From contig JAKSYS010000640.1 in assembly GCA_022925895.1 (NCBI GenBank), forward strand, positions 1 to 36,199: a DNA stretch of 36,199 bases, given 5' to 3'. Under the pieces are notes generated by a model. It did not search any database. It saw only the letters and a program-made list of their open reading frames with translations, and was not told where the DNA came from. A program made the translations under genes and the position numbers. This stretch comes from Fragilaria crotonensis (taxonomy: Eukaryota > Bacillariophyta > Fragilariophyceae > Fragilariales > Fragilariaceae). Below, one piece after another: positions 27,606 to 36,197 of the stretch (position 1 is its first letter; each line of letters opens with the position of its first letter).

Positions 27606-30272
27606 TCAGATCTCAGGTCCCAAAGTTGGTGAAGAAAGCATGTGGTCAGGTAGGATGCAGAAGATCTTCTTGAGGTGTGGATCAATTTTGCCAGAAAGTT
27701 GTGTCTTGGTGAGAATATCAGCAAGTTGATAGTCACAAGGGATCCAGTGAAGTTGATGGATACCATCTTGTTGGCCTTGGCGGACAAAATGGAAGCGTCG
27801 TTCAATGTGACGGGTCTTGCGGGTGAGTTTGCCATTTTTGGCAATCTGAACAGTGGCTTCATTGTCAATCATTAAGATTGCAGGAGTGGTTGGTAAGTGC
27901 TGGGTGGATTCGCGCCATTGTTTTGTGCCAAGATATAGCATGTCATAGAGGAGCATGCGGATGTGAGCGGTGGCCATGGTGGCAGAGCATGCAGCCATAT
28001 ATTCAGCTTCAGAGGTTGACATGGCAACTGGAGTGGGCATGGTTGAGTTTGCTTCAATAAGTGCTCCATTGTGGAAGATCATGTAGCCAATGGTTGAGCG
28101 GCCAGTGTCTGGGCAGTCTTGCCAGCTGGCATCAGAGAAAACAGTAAGATCAGCATAGGGGATGCGATGTTGTAGGCAGATCTCATAGATAGGATTGGAT
28201 GTGCAATCAGGGTAGAACTTGAGTGCATAGTAGGGACGGCGGCGTAGGTAGCCGATGAGCCAGGTGAGGGCACGGAAGTCGAGAATTCCAGGAGCAATAC
28301 AGGCTTTGGCAAGTTTGCAGACAGCAAAGAGGATATCAGCTCTGGTGTTGTATGCCAGGTAGAGGAGAGTGCAGACAGCGGAGCGAAAGGGAAGTCGCTG
28401 TTGCTTTTGTGCAACAAGTGCAATGTCTTGTTCTGTGACAGGACGGTTTTCTTTACTGAAGGTGTAGTCTGGCGGGAATGGGGTGTCGCGTTCGGGGAAT
28501 TCGGAAGTCGGGTCATAACGTTGAAGGGTGTTCAAGACATAACGGTGCTGGTCCAAAGTATAGGTTGAGTCTTGGTGCTGGTGAATGCGCATTTGCAGGA
28601 ACCATTGTGCAGGACCAAGGAATTTGACATCAAAGCGGTTTTTGACGGAATCTTCAAATTGTTTTTCAATGGAATCATTGCTGCCAGCATACAGCATATC
28701 ATCAACGAAGAAAAGGAGGCGGAGCCATTGGTTGTGTTTGTCATATCGGACAAAGTAGGATGGTTCAGATTGGGATTGGATAAAACCTTGGGAGTAAAGC
28801 CATTCAGAAAATTCAATGTTCCAGTATTTGCCAGAGTAGACAAGGCCATAGATTCCTTTGTCCAGGAGAAGTGGTTTGCCAAAGAATTTAGCATATTCAG
28901 GGAAATGAAAAGCGTATTCCAATGGGAGCTTAACAAAGTGGCGGCCAATGACTTTAGCTTGCAAGTAGGCGCCAATAAAGTCAGCACTTTTGAGTTTGCG
29001 GCGGGAAGCACAAATTGTGGAGAGAAGGAGCTTGACCCCTCTTGAAGATGCACAGGGTGACCAAGTGTCCTCAAAGGGTTGAGGAATTTCAATTGGTTGG
29101 ACTTTTGGTGTTGCAGAAGCAATTGCATTAGCAATTTCTTGACGCTGTTGAAGGAGATGTTGCTGATGTGCGGCTTTTGCTTTCTTTAAAAGACGTTTCT
29201 CCAAGTCGCCTCGGGCGACCAGGCGAGCTTTAAGTTTCTCAAGTTTGCCAGTTGCTGTTTGTTTGGCTTTGAGAACAAGTTTGACAGGAATGATAGGGTC
29301 AGCTTGGGATGGAGTTTGTCCAAGGATGAATGTGCCATGATCAATGAGATTCTTGATTTCCATGCGAATTGCATGTAGCCAGGCAGAGCGTATGTCATCA
29401 TCAAGTTTGAGGACAGCTTTAAGAGATTGTGGCTCAGGAAGGTATTTGTCAACAGGTTCAGCAGGTTCTTCTTGACTGATAGTTGTATTATCAATGGTGA
29501 GCATGGCAGTGTGAATGGGATCAATGGAAGGAGGATCTTCATTACACTCTTGGAAGTAGAGGGTCATCATCTTTTGTAGATTGGAATGGCAGTGTTGGTG
29601 GCCAATGTAGTTCACTTGGTGTGGTGTTGGTGGTGTAGGGCCATGTTGATTATCAATATGGGAGGCATCAGGAAGTGCCACAAGTGATGTTGGGAGTTCG
29701 GAGGCATCAAGGAAGTGTGATGGAGGATTGCCGAGATCAGCGGCTGAGCCAGTTTGGTGAAAAGTGGCAGGTTCAGAGTTTTCAGCAGTGTTGCGGAGGC
29801 CATTGGGATTGAAATGGGAGCGTATAGGAACAGCTCCAGCAAAGGGCTTTGAATCAAAGCATAGGGCAGAGTTGAAGTCTTCATCAAAGTAGGCGTCACG
29901 TGTGATAATGAGGCTTTGCGGTTGATCAGGAGAATAGATGAGCCAGCCTGCAGAGTTTTCAGGGAATCCAAGGAATATACCACGGGAAGCGCGTTGGAGT
30001 TGCTGCTTATAGGTAATGATCTTGTTGCGGAAAGTTGGTTCATAACGCTTGAAGAAGGTTGGGCAACCAAAGATGCAGAAATTGCCTAGATTGGGCTTGC
30101 GTTTGTAGCTGAATTGATATGGAGTTGTTGGGATTCCATTGATGTCAGTGACATTCTTGGCTGGGCAGACATTGATAATGTGGACAGCATAGGCATGTGC
30201 ATGGTGGAAGAAGGCGCCACCAAGTCGGGCATTGTTAATCTGTTGGATAGGCCAGTTTGCAAAGATTTGCAT
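27606..30272 (-). CDS. Copia pol: integrase C-terminus, reverse transcriptase, RNase H
   Basis: 888 codons, intact. Residues about 10-115 match the post-catalytic part of copia integrases (TPYQFSYKRKPNLGNFCIFG, RASRGIFLGFPENSAGW). The zinc domain and DDE core that should precede it are missing. The reverse transcriptase spans about 300-590: KARLVARG (348-355), SADFIGAYLQAK, and the catalytic FFVDDML with Asp524/Asp525. RNase H spans about 705-865 with Asp714 (FSDASW), Glu755 (STSEAEY), Asp803 and Asp862 (ADILTK), so all four metal ligands are kept. The first ATG at 30272 is preceded almost at once by a TGA in frame, and the frame overlaps the upstream ORF by 38 bases at +1, so translation probably depends on a frame shift or this is the scar of a deletion. 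The stop lies 12 bases from the 3' LTR. Confidence 0.9.
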   Translation of the reverse strand: MQIFANWPIQQINNARLGGAFFHHAHAYAVHIINVCPAKNVTDINGIPTTPYQFSYKRKPNLGNFCIFGCPTFFKRYEPTFRNKIITYKQQLQRASRGIFLGFPENSAGWLIYSPDQPQSLIITRDAYFDEDFNSALCFDSKPFAGAVPIRSHFNPNGLRNTAENSEPATFHQTGSAADLGNPPSHFLDASELPTSLVALPDASHIDNQHGPTPPTPHQVNYIGHQHCHSNLQKMMTLYFQECNEDPPSIDPIHTAMLTIDNTTISQEEPAEPVDKYLPEPQSLKAVLKLDDDIRSAWLHAIRMEIKNLIDHGTFILGQTPSQADPIIPVKLVLKAKQTATGKLEKLKARLVARGDLEKRLLKKAKAAHQQHLLQQRQEIANAIASATPKVQPIEIPQPFEDTWSPCASSRGVKLLLSTICASRRKLKSADFIGAYLQAKVIGRHFVKLPLEYAFHFPEYAKFFGKPLLLDKGIYGLVYSGKYWNIEFSEWLYSQGFIQSQSEPSYFVRYDKHNQWLRLLFFVDDMLYAGSNDSIEKQFEDSVKNRFDVKFLGPAQWFLQMRIHQHQDSTYTLDQHRYVLNTLQRYDPTSEFPERDTPFPPDYTFSKENRPVTEQDIALVAQKQQRLPFRSAVCTLLYLAYNTRADILFAVCKLAKACIAPGILDFRALTWLIGYLRRRPYYALKFYPDCTSNPIYEICLQHRIPYADLTVFSDASWQDCPDTGRSTIGYMIFHNGALIEANSTMPTPVAMSTSEAEYMAACSATMATAHIRMLLYDMLYLGTKQWRESTQHLPTTPAILMIDNEATVQIAKNGKLTRKTRHIERRFHFVRQGQQDGIHQLHWIPCDYQLADILTKTQLSGKIDPHLKKIFCILPDHMLSSPTLGPEI

Positions 30273-31332
30273 TTTTGGCGTACTTCAGAAGAGTCTTTGT
30301 TAGATCTTCAATCGGAGGATAGGTGAAATCAGTCCGGGTGGAAGATGTCAGCACATCAGGTGATGTGGGCTTCAACTGTTTTGGATCTTCTTCAGAGTCA
30401 TGGTCAGTATCATTGTCAAAGAATGTTTCAATTGTTGGTGGATAGGAAAAGGTAGCGTGGGTCGCCGGGCGCGGAGTTTGTTGACGGGACTCAAGGTTTT
30501 GAGTTTTTGCCATTTTTGTTGATTTATTTCCGGTCATTGAGGGGTTTTGTGTAGATTTGGGTATTGACATTTTTGACGGTTGAAGAATTTCGTCCTCATG
30601 TTTTGGGAGCAGCGACGGATTTAGTGACGGATTTTGTTGCACGGGGTTCGAATCCGTAGGTGATGTGTTTTTGGAACGTATATTTTCGGTCGCGGTAGAA
30701 AATGTTGTCAAAACCGGGTGGTTGGGGTTCGAGTCGGTTGTAGCCGGGACGTGAGGTGTTTTTGCGTTTTTCGGCGTTATGATGCTTGAAAATGCGTCAG
30801 AAATGCGCTGAAGTGGTCCAGGTGTTGCATTTGCCGATTGAGGTGACCTTGAGGGTGTTTCTGTGTGCGAAGTGTCGGTTTCGGGCGAGTTTTGCGCTGA
30901 AATCGCAAGATTTTGTTGTGTTCCGGGCAGAGATTGAGTTTCTTGCACTTGTTCCTCATACGTGGTTTCTTCGTCAGTTTCGAGGGGATTTTCAGCAGTA
31001 TTGGCGTCGTTTTGCGTGGAAATTTCGCGTGCAGTGTCGTTTTGTGCAGGAATTTCGTGTTGGAGGTCCGGGGTTCGAGTCGGGGGCTGATTTAGTGACG
31101 AACGTCGCGTTTGTACCGCTAGAAAAGCGTGATGTGTACCCGTAAACGTGTTTTTATCCTCTTGGAATTTAATTACTGGTTGACTTTCAGCTAAATCTTG
31201 CGCATTTGGACAGAAATTGCTGTCGTGCATAGAAATAGGTAAGTCACCAGTAAAATATCCAGGATAATTCAATTGAGGTGGACTAGACTCACCTGTTCCA
31301 TCAAGATTGATGGGTGAGTCAGGTCCCTTGAA
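30235..31332 (-). CDS. Middle ORF of the copia element, Pro/Thr/Ser/Asn-rich, unknown
   Basis: This frame is open from 31332, overlapping the end of the previous ORF by 14 bases, and has no early ATG, so it is probably made as a +1 frameshift extension. The first 60 residues contain YPGYFTGDLPIS and KNTFTGTHHAFLAVQTRRSS, which look structured. The rest, to about residue 300, is a low-complexity linker rich in Asn, Pro, Thr, Ser and Gln. No protease (DTG/DSG) and no integrase HHCC or DDE residues are visible where copia elements normally carry them. The end (CKLAYPTD) overlaps the pol frame. It may be the remnant between a deleted integrase core and gag. I do not recognise the family. Confidence 0.55.
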   Translation of the reverse strand, partial: FKGPDSPINLDGTGESSPPQLNYPGYFTGDLPISMHDSNFCPNAQDLAESQPVIKFQEDKNTFTGTHHAFLAVQTRRSSLNQPPTRTPDLQHEIPAQNDTAREISTQNDANTAENPLETDEETTYEEQVQETQSLPGTQQNLAISAQNSPETDTSHTETPSRSPQSANATPGPLQRISDAFSSIITPKNAKTPHVPATTDSNPNHPVLTTFSTATENIRSKNTSPTDSNPVQQNPSLNPSLLPKHEDEILQPSKMSIPKSTQNPSMTGNKSTKMAKTQNLESRQQTPRPATHATFSYPPTIETFFDNDTDHDSEEDPKQLKPTSPDVLTSSTRTDFTYPPIEDLTKTLLKYAKNANLCKLAYPTD

Positions 31333-34300
31333 TCAATATATGGGTATTCCGGGTGGTTGTGTTTCTCTCGATAGAAATAAGAGAGGTGATTGTTGAAAAG
31401 TTGCAATTCAGGATCACGGAGGGCATCATTGAGATGCGGAGCGCCCAGGCTCGATAAACGTTGTTTCCAAATGGGAAATGGTGTAAACTGGGATCAAGCG
31501 GATAGCCAGGAAAATGGAATCTTTGTGGGATCACGGGCAATGTGATACATTTGTGAGTGCTCATTTCGCCAAAGTTCAGCAGGTTATGCTGAATCCAGTC
31601 TGGGTCATCCAAATTGTAGGTTTGGAGAGGCTTGGCAGCTTGCTTGTAGAATAGGGATTTGACTGATTCCTTGGTGTAGGGATTTCCATCAGGATCAATG
31701 ATGATTGGTTGTTGGTCATGATCAAGGGTGACAGGGAAGATTCCAGCTCTTGCTGTTGGGATGGCCATTTCAGTTGGAGAGCCATAAGAATAGGTTGGGC
31801 CACAGAGTGGTGAACCTTGGAAGATAACACCATGTGAAGGTGGGCAGTTCTTAGGAAGGATGCCAGTTGGATCTTTTGGATCAATCAGTTGCACAACGCG
31901 GAATAGGATGTACTCAGAATGCGGTAGAAAATCGATTGAGTCATTGGCAGAATTGGTTGCAATTGGGGTGACTGTCTGGAGGGCATCAATGTAACGTAGG
32001 GGATCATGATACTGAAGATTCATGATAGTTGTGATGTTGAATGGTTTGCAAACAACAAAATTTATGGCAAGGGCTGTGTCAGTGGAGTATGAAGTGGCCA
32101 GCTGAACATCTGAAGGTTTGGTAACCATTGGGAAGGAAACTGAGAAGGCAGTGAGCAGGTGGTCTGCTGGTGGTAGATTGCCAACAATGATCTCATACTG
32201 AGAGAATTCAGGGTCTCTGGAGATGCAGATTTTGTGGTGAGCCATGCCATGTTGAAGGATGGCAAAACGGATGAAGTCTTGAGCAATGTGTAGTGCTGTG
32301 GCTTGGGTGTCTGCATGGGTGTCAAAGGTATTGACAAAGGCAGTTGTGAATGGATGTGCAGCTTTGAATTGTGATTCAATATGTGTGACGCTTGATTGGA
32401 GATTTTCAAATTGATGATGAGTCAATTCATCGGGTGGCATCGGGAACTGATCAATATCCTGGAAGGTGTCTTGAATGAAGTAGGGTAGTTTTCGGAATGT
32501 TGTTGACTTGGGAAATAAACTGAGTGCTGCAGCCGAAGAGTTGATATCACGAGCAATTTCATGAAGATTTCCAGGGTAGAAGAGATGCTTTGGGTATCCA
32601 AGTGTGTTGTAGTTTCTGTGATGAACAAGGTACATCATTCTCAGAGCATAGATAAATGCAGTTGCACACTTTGACATGATTTCTGACTGATCATCATCCA
32701 GGTCATTGAAGGAAGATGGGAGGTTCTGCGGAAATAGTTCACGTTGTGGCGATCGCAGATGTGCGAGCAATAGATAGGTTGCCCGATTCAGTGTGTGGGT
32801 CATGCATTCGACTGATAGAATGTCAGACAAGGGGCGTCCCATGTGGTAGGGAGCTCGTGTGATTTGAAGGGACCGATTGTTGATTGAATAAAAATACCAG
32901 AAAAGGTGGTGCCGATTGATATCACGGATGTAGTTCACAGCCGGGGGTGCATCCAAATAGTTCAGGCAGAAAGATGCAATGGTGATGCTTGTGTTAACGC
33001 AGATTGGCAAGTCGCGGAGGCGAATAGGGCCATTTTTGTCATCATGTAGAATAGCATCTGGGAAGGATAGCTCTGCGGGAGCATTGTAGTCCTCTTCTTG
33101 GAACATTCGGAAAGGGTTGAGATGAATTTCCGAAAGATTATCGTCGGGGCGATAGGGTGGGTCCGGGAATAAACTGGGTAGCATTCTTGCTGGTGGTTGG
33201 TACTCTGAAGGTAAGTCTTCTTCTTGGGCTTCATTTGCTGAGAGTAAGTCGTTGGGTTGGTCATCATCAAATGATTTGTTTTCCTCCATGCAAAGCATTG
33301 CGAAGTGTCCTTCATCATCATGTGAGTGAAAAGGAGGAGAAACAGGGTAAGCAAAACTGTTGTCATTACTAGGTAAATCATTACTGTCAGAGTAATAATT
33401 TATCCCAGTGTTGATTTCAGGGTTGTCCTCATCAGGTAAATCCTCAAGTTTGATTGGAATAGGGTGCTGGACTTCATCATGAAGAGTGGCTTGACTGCTT
33501 GTAGGGTTTGTGTTGGACAACGTGCAGTGGGCCAAGTGGGGAAGATTGAGTCCCGTGGTATCGGTCTTAACAACTGTAGTCAAATATACAGTAGTGTCTC
33601 TGCAATGGTAAGGCGGGGAAGCACCGGTGGTTGGTGACGGCGTCCCAGGGCTTGGTGATACATCTGTACTGCGTACGGGAGAGCAGTAAGAGTAGGCTGG
33701 CGAACAGAAGGGGTATCGCGGCGTAGAAAGGTCGGAGAAGCATCGCGGTGTGTTCGCTGTATTAGAGCGCGGAGTGTAGCTCTCGGAGGAGCTCGAAGGG
33801 GGTAGGCTGATGTTTTCGTCGACGTCAGCGTATCCGGGAATGATGACATCATGGTTCTCATCAATGACGTCAGGACGGTTCTGATACGGTTGGAGGGCGC
33901 TTTCCAGGTGAGCGAGTAAATTTTGTGGGTGACAAGTGTCCAGCGAGCGAAGAGATTCTGGGGGGTTGTCTGTTTCAGAATTTTGCAAAGTTCCAACGTC
34001 GAGAACTTCACTTTCGTCTCTTCGATTCTCGAATGTTTCGAGGATGGGATCCGTTGGAGTGTCTTCTTCTGGTGCTTCAGCGGGGGAAACGGCGGTTAAT
34101 GCGGTGCTGACGAGGCGTAGGGCGGTTTTCAAGGTGTCCAAATCGCCATTGCCGTAGTTTTCGGGCAGATTGCGAAGGAAGTGGCGGAAGAGCAGGAGTT
34201 TCTTTTGGGTTCCTTTCGGTGGCTCTTTTTCGGGATTGCGGTGAAGATCTTCAAGGGCTTCAACAAGGGAAAGCAGATCTTGGTGGAGGGTTTGTAAACC

Positions 34301-34885
34301 CTTAGAGTCGTCATGTTCGACGAGAGTTTCGACAAGGCGGGGAAGGTTGTATGTAACGCCTTCCGGGTTGCGCTCAAGGGCATGAGTGGAGCTTCGTTTC
34401 GGCGGCCATGTCAGGTTAATTTTCGAGCAAGCATGGTCGCGGGTGTTCTTCAGAATTGATTGCAGCTTCTTAAAAGGGCTTGTGTAGACCGTTTTTGGTT
34501 GTCCTTTGGTAGTTGTATCCATCATCGTTGTAGTGTTGTCCATAGTAGTCGTTGTGTCCGTAGTAGTGTTCAAATCATTCGTTTGTGTCGTCAATTCGGC
34601 CGCGTTGGGGGATCTTGATAGCAATTGTTTGCTCTTCGACCAGATGAGGGTCGGAATTCGGAAGAAGGGGAGCGCTGCGGGTTTTCTGTCATCATCTTGG
34701 TTGTTGGAAAGGAGTGGGACAACACTCTGAGTAGTAGTATCTGTAGGTCGCTCATCTTGGTGGCGAACGGGATCATCCTCGACACGGCGAGGGAAAATAA
34801 AGAGCTCTTCGGAGGGTCTGGAATGCTTCATCAGACATGGGGTAGGCCGCAAAAGTAGGGATGGTAGGGTCGGGACAAGAAGCAA
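31319..34885 (-). CDS. Large first ORF of the copia element (gag position), unknown
   Basis: 1188 codons, open. The start region overlaps frames that precede it: the codons read before about 34800 in this frame (MLLVPTLPSLLLRPTP) look spurious, and the real protein probably enters from the upstream frame and continues at RRVEDDPVRHQDERPTD. Residues 60-160 are Thr/Asp-rich; 160-280 helical (LPRLVETLVEHDD, LLLFRHFLRNLPENYG), possibly gag-like; 280-600 acidic and Pro/Ser-rich. About 600-1170 is a well-composed, probably folded region with many aromatic residues (NRHHLFWYFYSINNRS, ALRMMYLVHHRNYNTLGYP, GSPLCGPTYSYGSP). No CCHC knuckle. It ends in TGA followed by C, with the next ORF at +1. It is much longer than ordinary copia gag, and I do not recognise the folded part. 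Confidence 0.6.
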   Translation of the reverse strand: MLLVPTLPSLLLRPTPCLMKHSRPSEELFIFPRRVEDDPVRHQDERPTDTTTQSVVPLLSNNQDDDRKPAALPFFRIPTLIWSKSKQLLSRSPNAAELTTQTNDLNTTTDTTTTMDNTTTMMDTTTKGQPKTVYTSPFKKLQSILKNTRDHACSKINLTWPPKRSSTHALERNPEGVTYNLPRLVETLVEHDDSKGLQTLHQDLLSLVEALEDLHRNPEKEPPKGTQKKLLLFRHFLRNLPENYGNGDLDTLKTALRLVSTALTAVSPAEAPEEDTPTDPILETFENRRDESEVLDVGTLQNSETDNPPESLRSLDTCHPQNLLAHLESALQPYQNRPDVIDENHDVIIPGYADVDENISLPPSSSSESYTPRSNTANTPRCFSDLSTPRYPFCSPAYSYCSPVRSTDVSPSPGTPSPTTGASPPYHCRDTTVYLTTVVKTDTTGLNLPHLAHCTLSNTNPTSSQATLHDEVQHPIPIKLEDLPDEDNPEINTGINYYSDSNDLPSNDNSFAYPVSPPFHSHDDEGHFAMLCMEENKSFDDDQPNDLLSANEAQEEDLPSEYQPPARMLPSLFPDPPYRPDDNLSEIHLNPFRMFQEEDYNAPAELSFPDAILHDDKNGPIRLRDLPICVNTSITIASFCLNYLDAPPAVNYIRDINRHHLFWYFYSINNRSLQITRAPYHMGRPLSDILSVECMTHTLNRATYLLLAHLRSPQRELFPQNLPSSFNDLDDDQSEIMSKCATAFIYALRMMYLVHHRNYNTLGYPKHLFYPGNLHEIARDINSSAAALSLFPKSTTFRKLPYFIQDTFQDIDQFPMPPDELTHHQFENLQSSVTHIESQFKAAHPFTTAFVNTFDTHADTQATALHIAQDFIRFAILQHGMAHHKICISRDPEFSQYEIIVGNLPPADHLLTAFSVSFPMVTKPSDVQLATSYSTDTALAINFVVCKPFNITTIMNLQYHDPLRYIDALQTVTPIATNSANDSIDFLPHSEYILFRVVQLIDPKDPTGILPKNCPPSHGVIFQGSPLCGPTYSYGSPTEMAIPTARAGIFPVTLDHDQQPIIIDPDGNPYTKESVKSLFYKQAAKPLQTYNLDDPDWIQHNLLNFGEMSTHKCITLPVIPQRFHFPGYPLDPSLHHFPFGNNVYRAWALRISMMPSVILNCNFSTITSLISIERNTTTRNTHILIQGT

Positions 34886-34979
34886 TGTTGGTCGATGGAC
34901 GGTCGACGGCGGCAGTAGTAGTAATCGTTGGATCCTTGGTAACGTTGGTAGTTTCTTCAGTTGGCATGCTTACGTTGGT

Positions 34980-35031
34980 CTTCTTCTTCTTCTTCTTCTT
35001 CTTCTTCTTCTTCTTCTTGATGATGATGATG
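34980..35031. repeat. Microsatellite (CTT)13 followed by (GAT)4
   Basis: Thirteen CTT units at 34980-35018, then GATGATGATGATG at 35019-35031. It lies in the gag region of the retroelement, encoding poly-Glu or poly-Lys depending on frame on the minus strand, and coincides with a change of coding frame. Confidence 0.9.
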
Positions 35032-35681
35032 CTTGGGCTTCTTGATAATCTTCTTGTCCATTTCAGTAGTAATCACAGTCGAGTCGAGGTCGCGAAATTC
35101 CTCGAGAATAGTATCGATATCGTCGTCGTTGGTGGCGCCACTTTGTTGGAGAAAGTGCGCTTCTTCTTGTAATGTTTGGGTCCTTCTTAATCTTCTGATC
35201 GTCACCAGAAGTAGGGGTAGTCGGGAACATAAGGTTGGCAAGCTTGGATTTCTTTGGGGATCCGTATGCTAAGGCTCCATGGTAGAGGAAAGGGTGAGTG
35301 GGAGTGCCTTCAGGGACTGGACTACTGCCAAGGGTGGCAGGGACATCATTGATGTCATCAAAGGTCTCAGTGTTGACAGGCTTGGCCTTCTTGGGGCGTG
35401 GGAGTGGTAGTTGGGGTGTTGGTCTTCATGGTCAAGTCTTTGTTGTTGTTGTTGAACTTCAAGATTTGTTTTGTTGGGCTCTGGGTCAAGTTCCTGAGTT
35501 TTGGCGGGAGGTAGTTTCGTAGTTGCACTGTCGCATAACTGTAGTTTTTCAACGGCGTGTCCGAGTGCTAGTGCAGTAGGCGTAGACGTTGTCGTAGTAG
35601 TAGTAGGTACGGTAGTGTCGTGCTTCTGGACGGTGCCAGTAGACGAGTAGACCTTCGACGGTAGTGTGCCTCTGATCGGTG

Positions 35682-35699
35682 GTACAAGGCGAGCAACCA
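35682..35699 (-). other. Retroelement primer-binding site
   Basis: Immediately after the 5' LTR on the minus strand the sequence reads TGGTTGCTCGCCTTGTAC. The leading TGG pairs with the universal tRNA CCA end. The rest does not match the usual initiator-Met site TGGTAGCAGAGC, so another tRNA is implied. Confidence 0.65.
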
Positions 35700-36197
35700 T
35701 GACAGTATTCGTGTAGACGGTACGCGAGTACTGGCCGACAGTACGCTGAAGGACGGTAGGTCCGGGCGTACGCATGACGGACTTGGAGCACAGGCCACTG
35801 GCGGACATGGCTTTGGGCGACGTAGTAGGGTTGACCATGGTGAATGTAAGTAGTACAAATGTGTAGATATGTAGAGGAACAATAGTAGGGAAGTAAAGGC
35901 CTTTACTTTGTGTGTTAATGGAAGTTGTAGATGTAGAATAATGAGAATAGAAGTGGGGGAACCAAATGATGAAAAAGTGAGGTGCAGATGAGACTCCGAG
36001 GCTAATGTAGATGGCATCCGATTTAGTACCAGGGGTCGTGTGTAGACCGGTACGTAGAAATGAGATGGCATCTACATTAGGCCGGATGGCATCTCAAATT
36101 CAAATGGTTACGCGGGACAAGAGGTCTGATTCTCAGGAGCTAGTGTTGTGACGGAAAGTCAGACGACTCATGACGGTGCAACAGTAGATCTCTATCA
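35700..36197 (-). repeat. 5' LTR
   Basis: 498 bp. By eye it is identical to the 3' LTR except for three bases (ggt) present at about 27554-27556 and absent here. It contains the promoter by position, the palindrome copy at about 35891-35908 and the ATG of the first reading frame at 35838. Confidence 0.95.

Larger units (their letters stand above)
34773..35838 (-). pseudogene. 5' coding region of the copia gag frame, with stop and frame changes
   Basis: An ATG at 35838, in a good context (CACCATGG), lies inside the 5' LTR. Its frame runs through the LTR end and the primer-binding site (read as MVARLVPP), is low-complexity (Thr/Pro/Gln/Leu-rich) and meets TAG at 35269-35271. The same frame then stays open to 34957 with acidic and basic segments (GATNDDDIDTILEEFRDL, DKKIIKKPKHHHH). 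At the CTT microsatellite the sense passes to a second frame (MPTEETTNVTKDPTITTT, to 34773), then near 34800 to the frame of the 1188-codon ORF. So one ancestral ORF from the LTR into the large gag-like ORF is likely, now interrupted by one stop and two shifts. Confidence 0.55.
27094..36197 (-). mobile_element. Ty1/copia LTR retrotransposon, about 9.1 kb, rearranged
   Basis: Two near-identical LTRs (27094-27594 and 35700-36197) bound the element, which is transcribed on the minus strand. LTRs start TGATAGAG and end CTGTCA on that strand. A primer-binding site TGGTTGCTCGCC follows the 5' LTR directly, and a purine run AAGAGGGG precedes the 3' LTR. Downstream ORFs give the C-terminal half of an integrase followed by reverse transcriptase and RNase H, the order that defines copia. 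I see no DTG/DSG protease, zinc-knuckle gag or integrase catalytic core, so this copy looks non-autonomous unless those functions sit in unrecognised sequence. The five bases outside the 3' LTR are gtttg; only two bases (at) remain beyond the 5' LTR before the window ends, so the target duplication cannot be judged. Confidence 0.9.

Noticed and set aside
30640-31085. tRNA B-box-like words (GGTTCGAATCC at about 30650, with related words near 30726 and 31072)
   Set aside because: One exact B-box match, but no acceptor stem, D-arm or anticodon arm can be folded around it. The words encode repeated SNP or RTP residues in the element's middle ORF.
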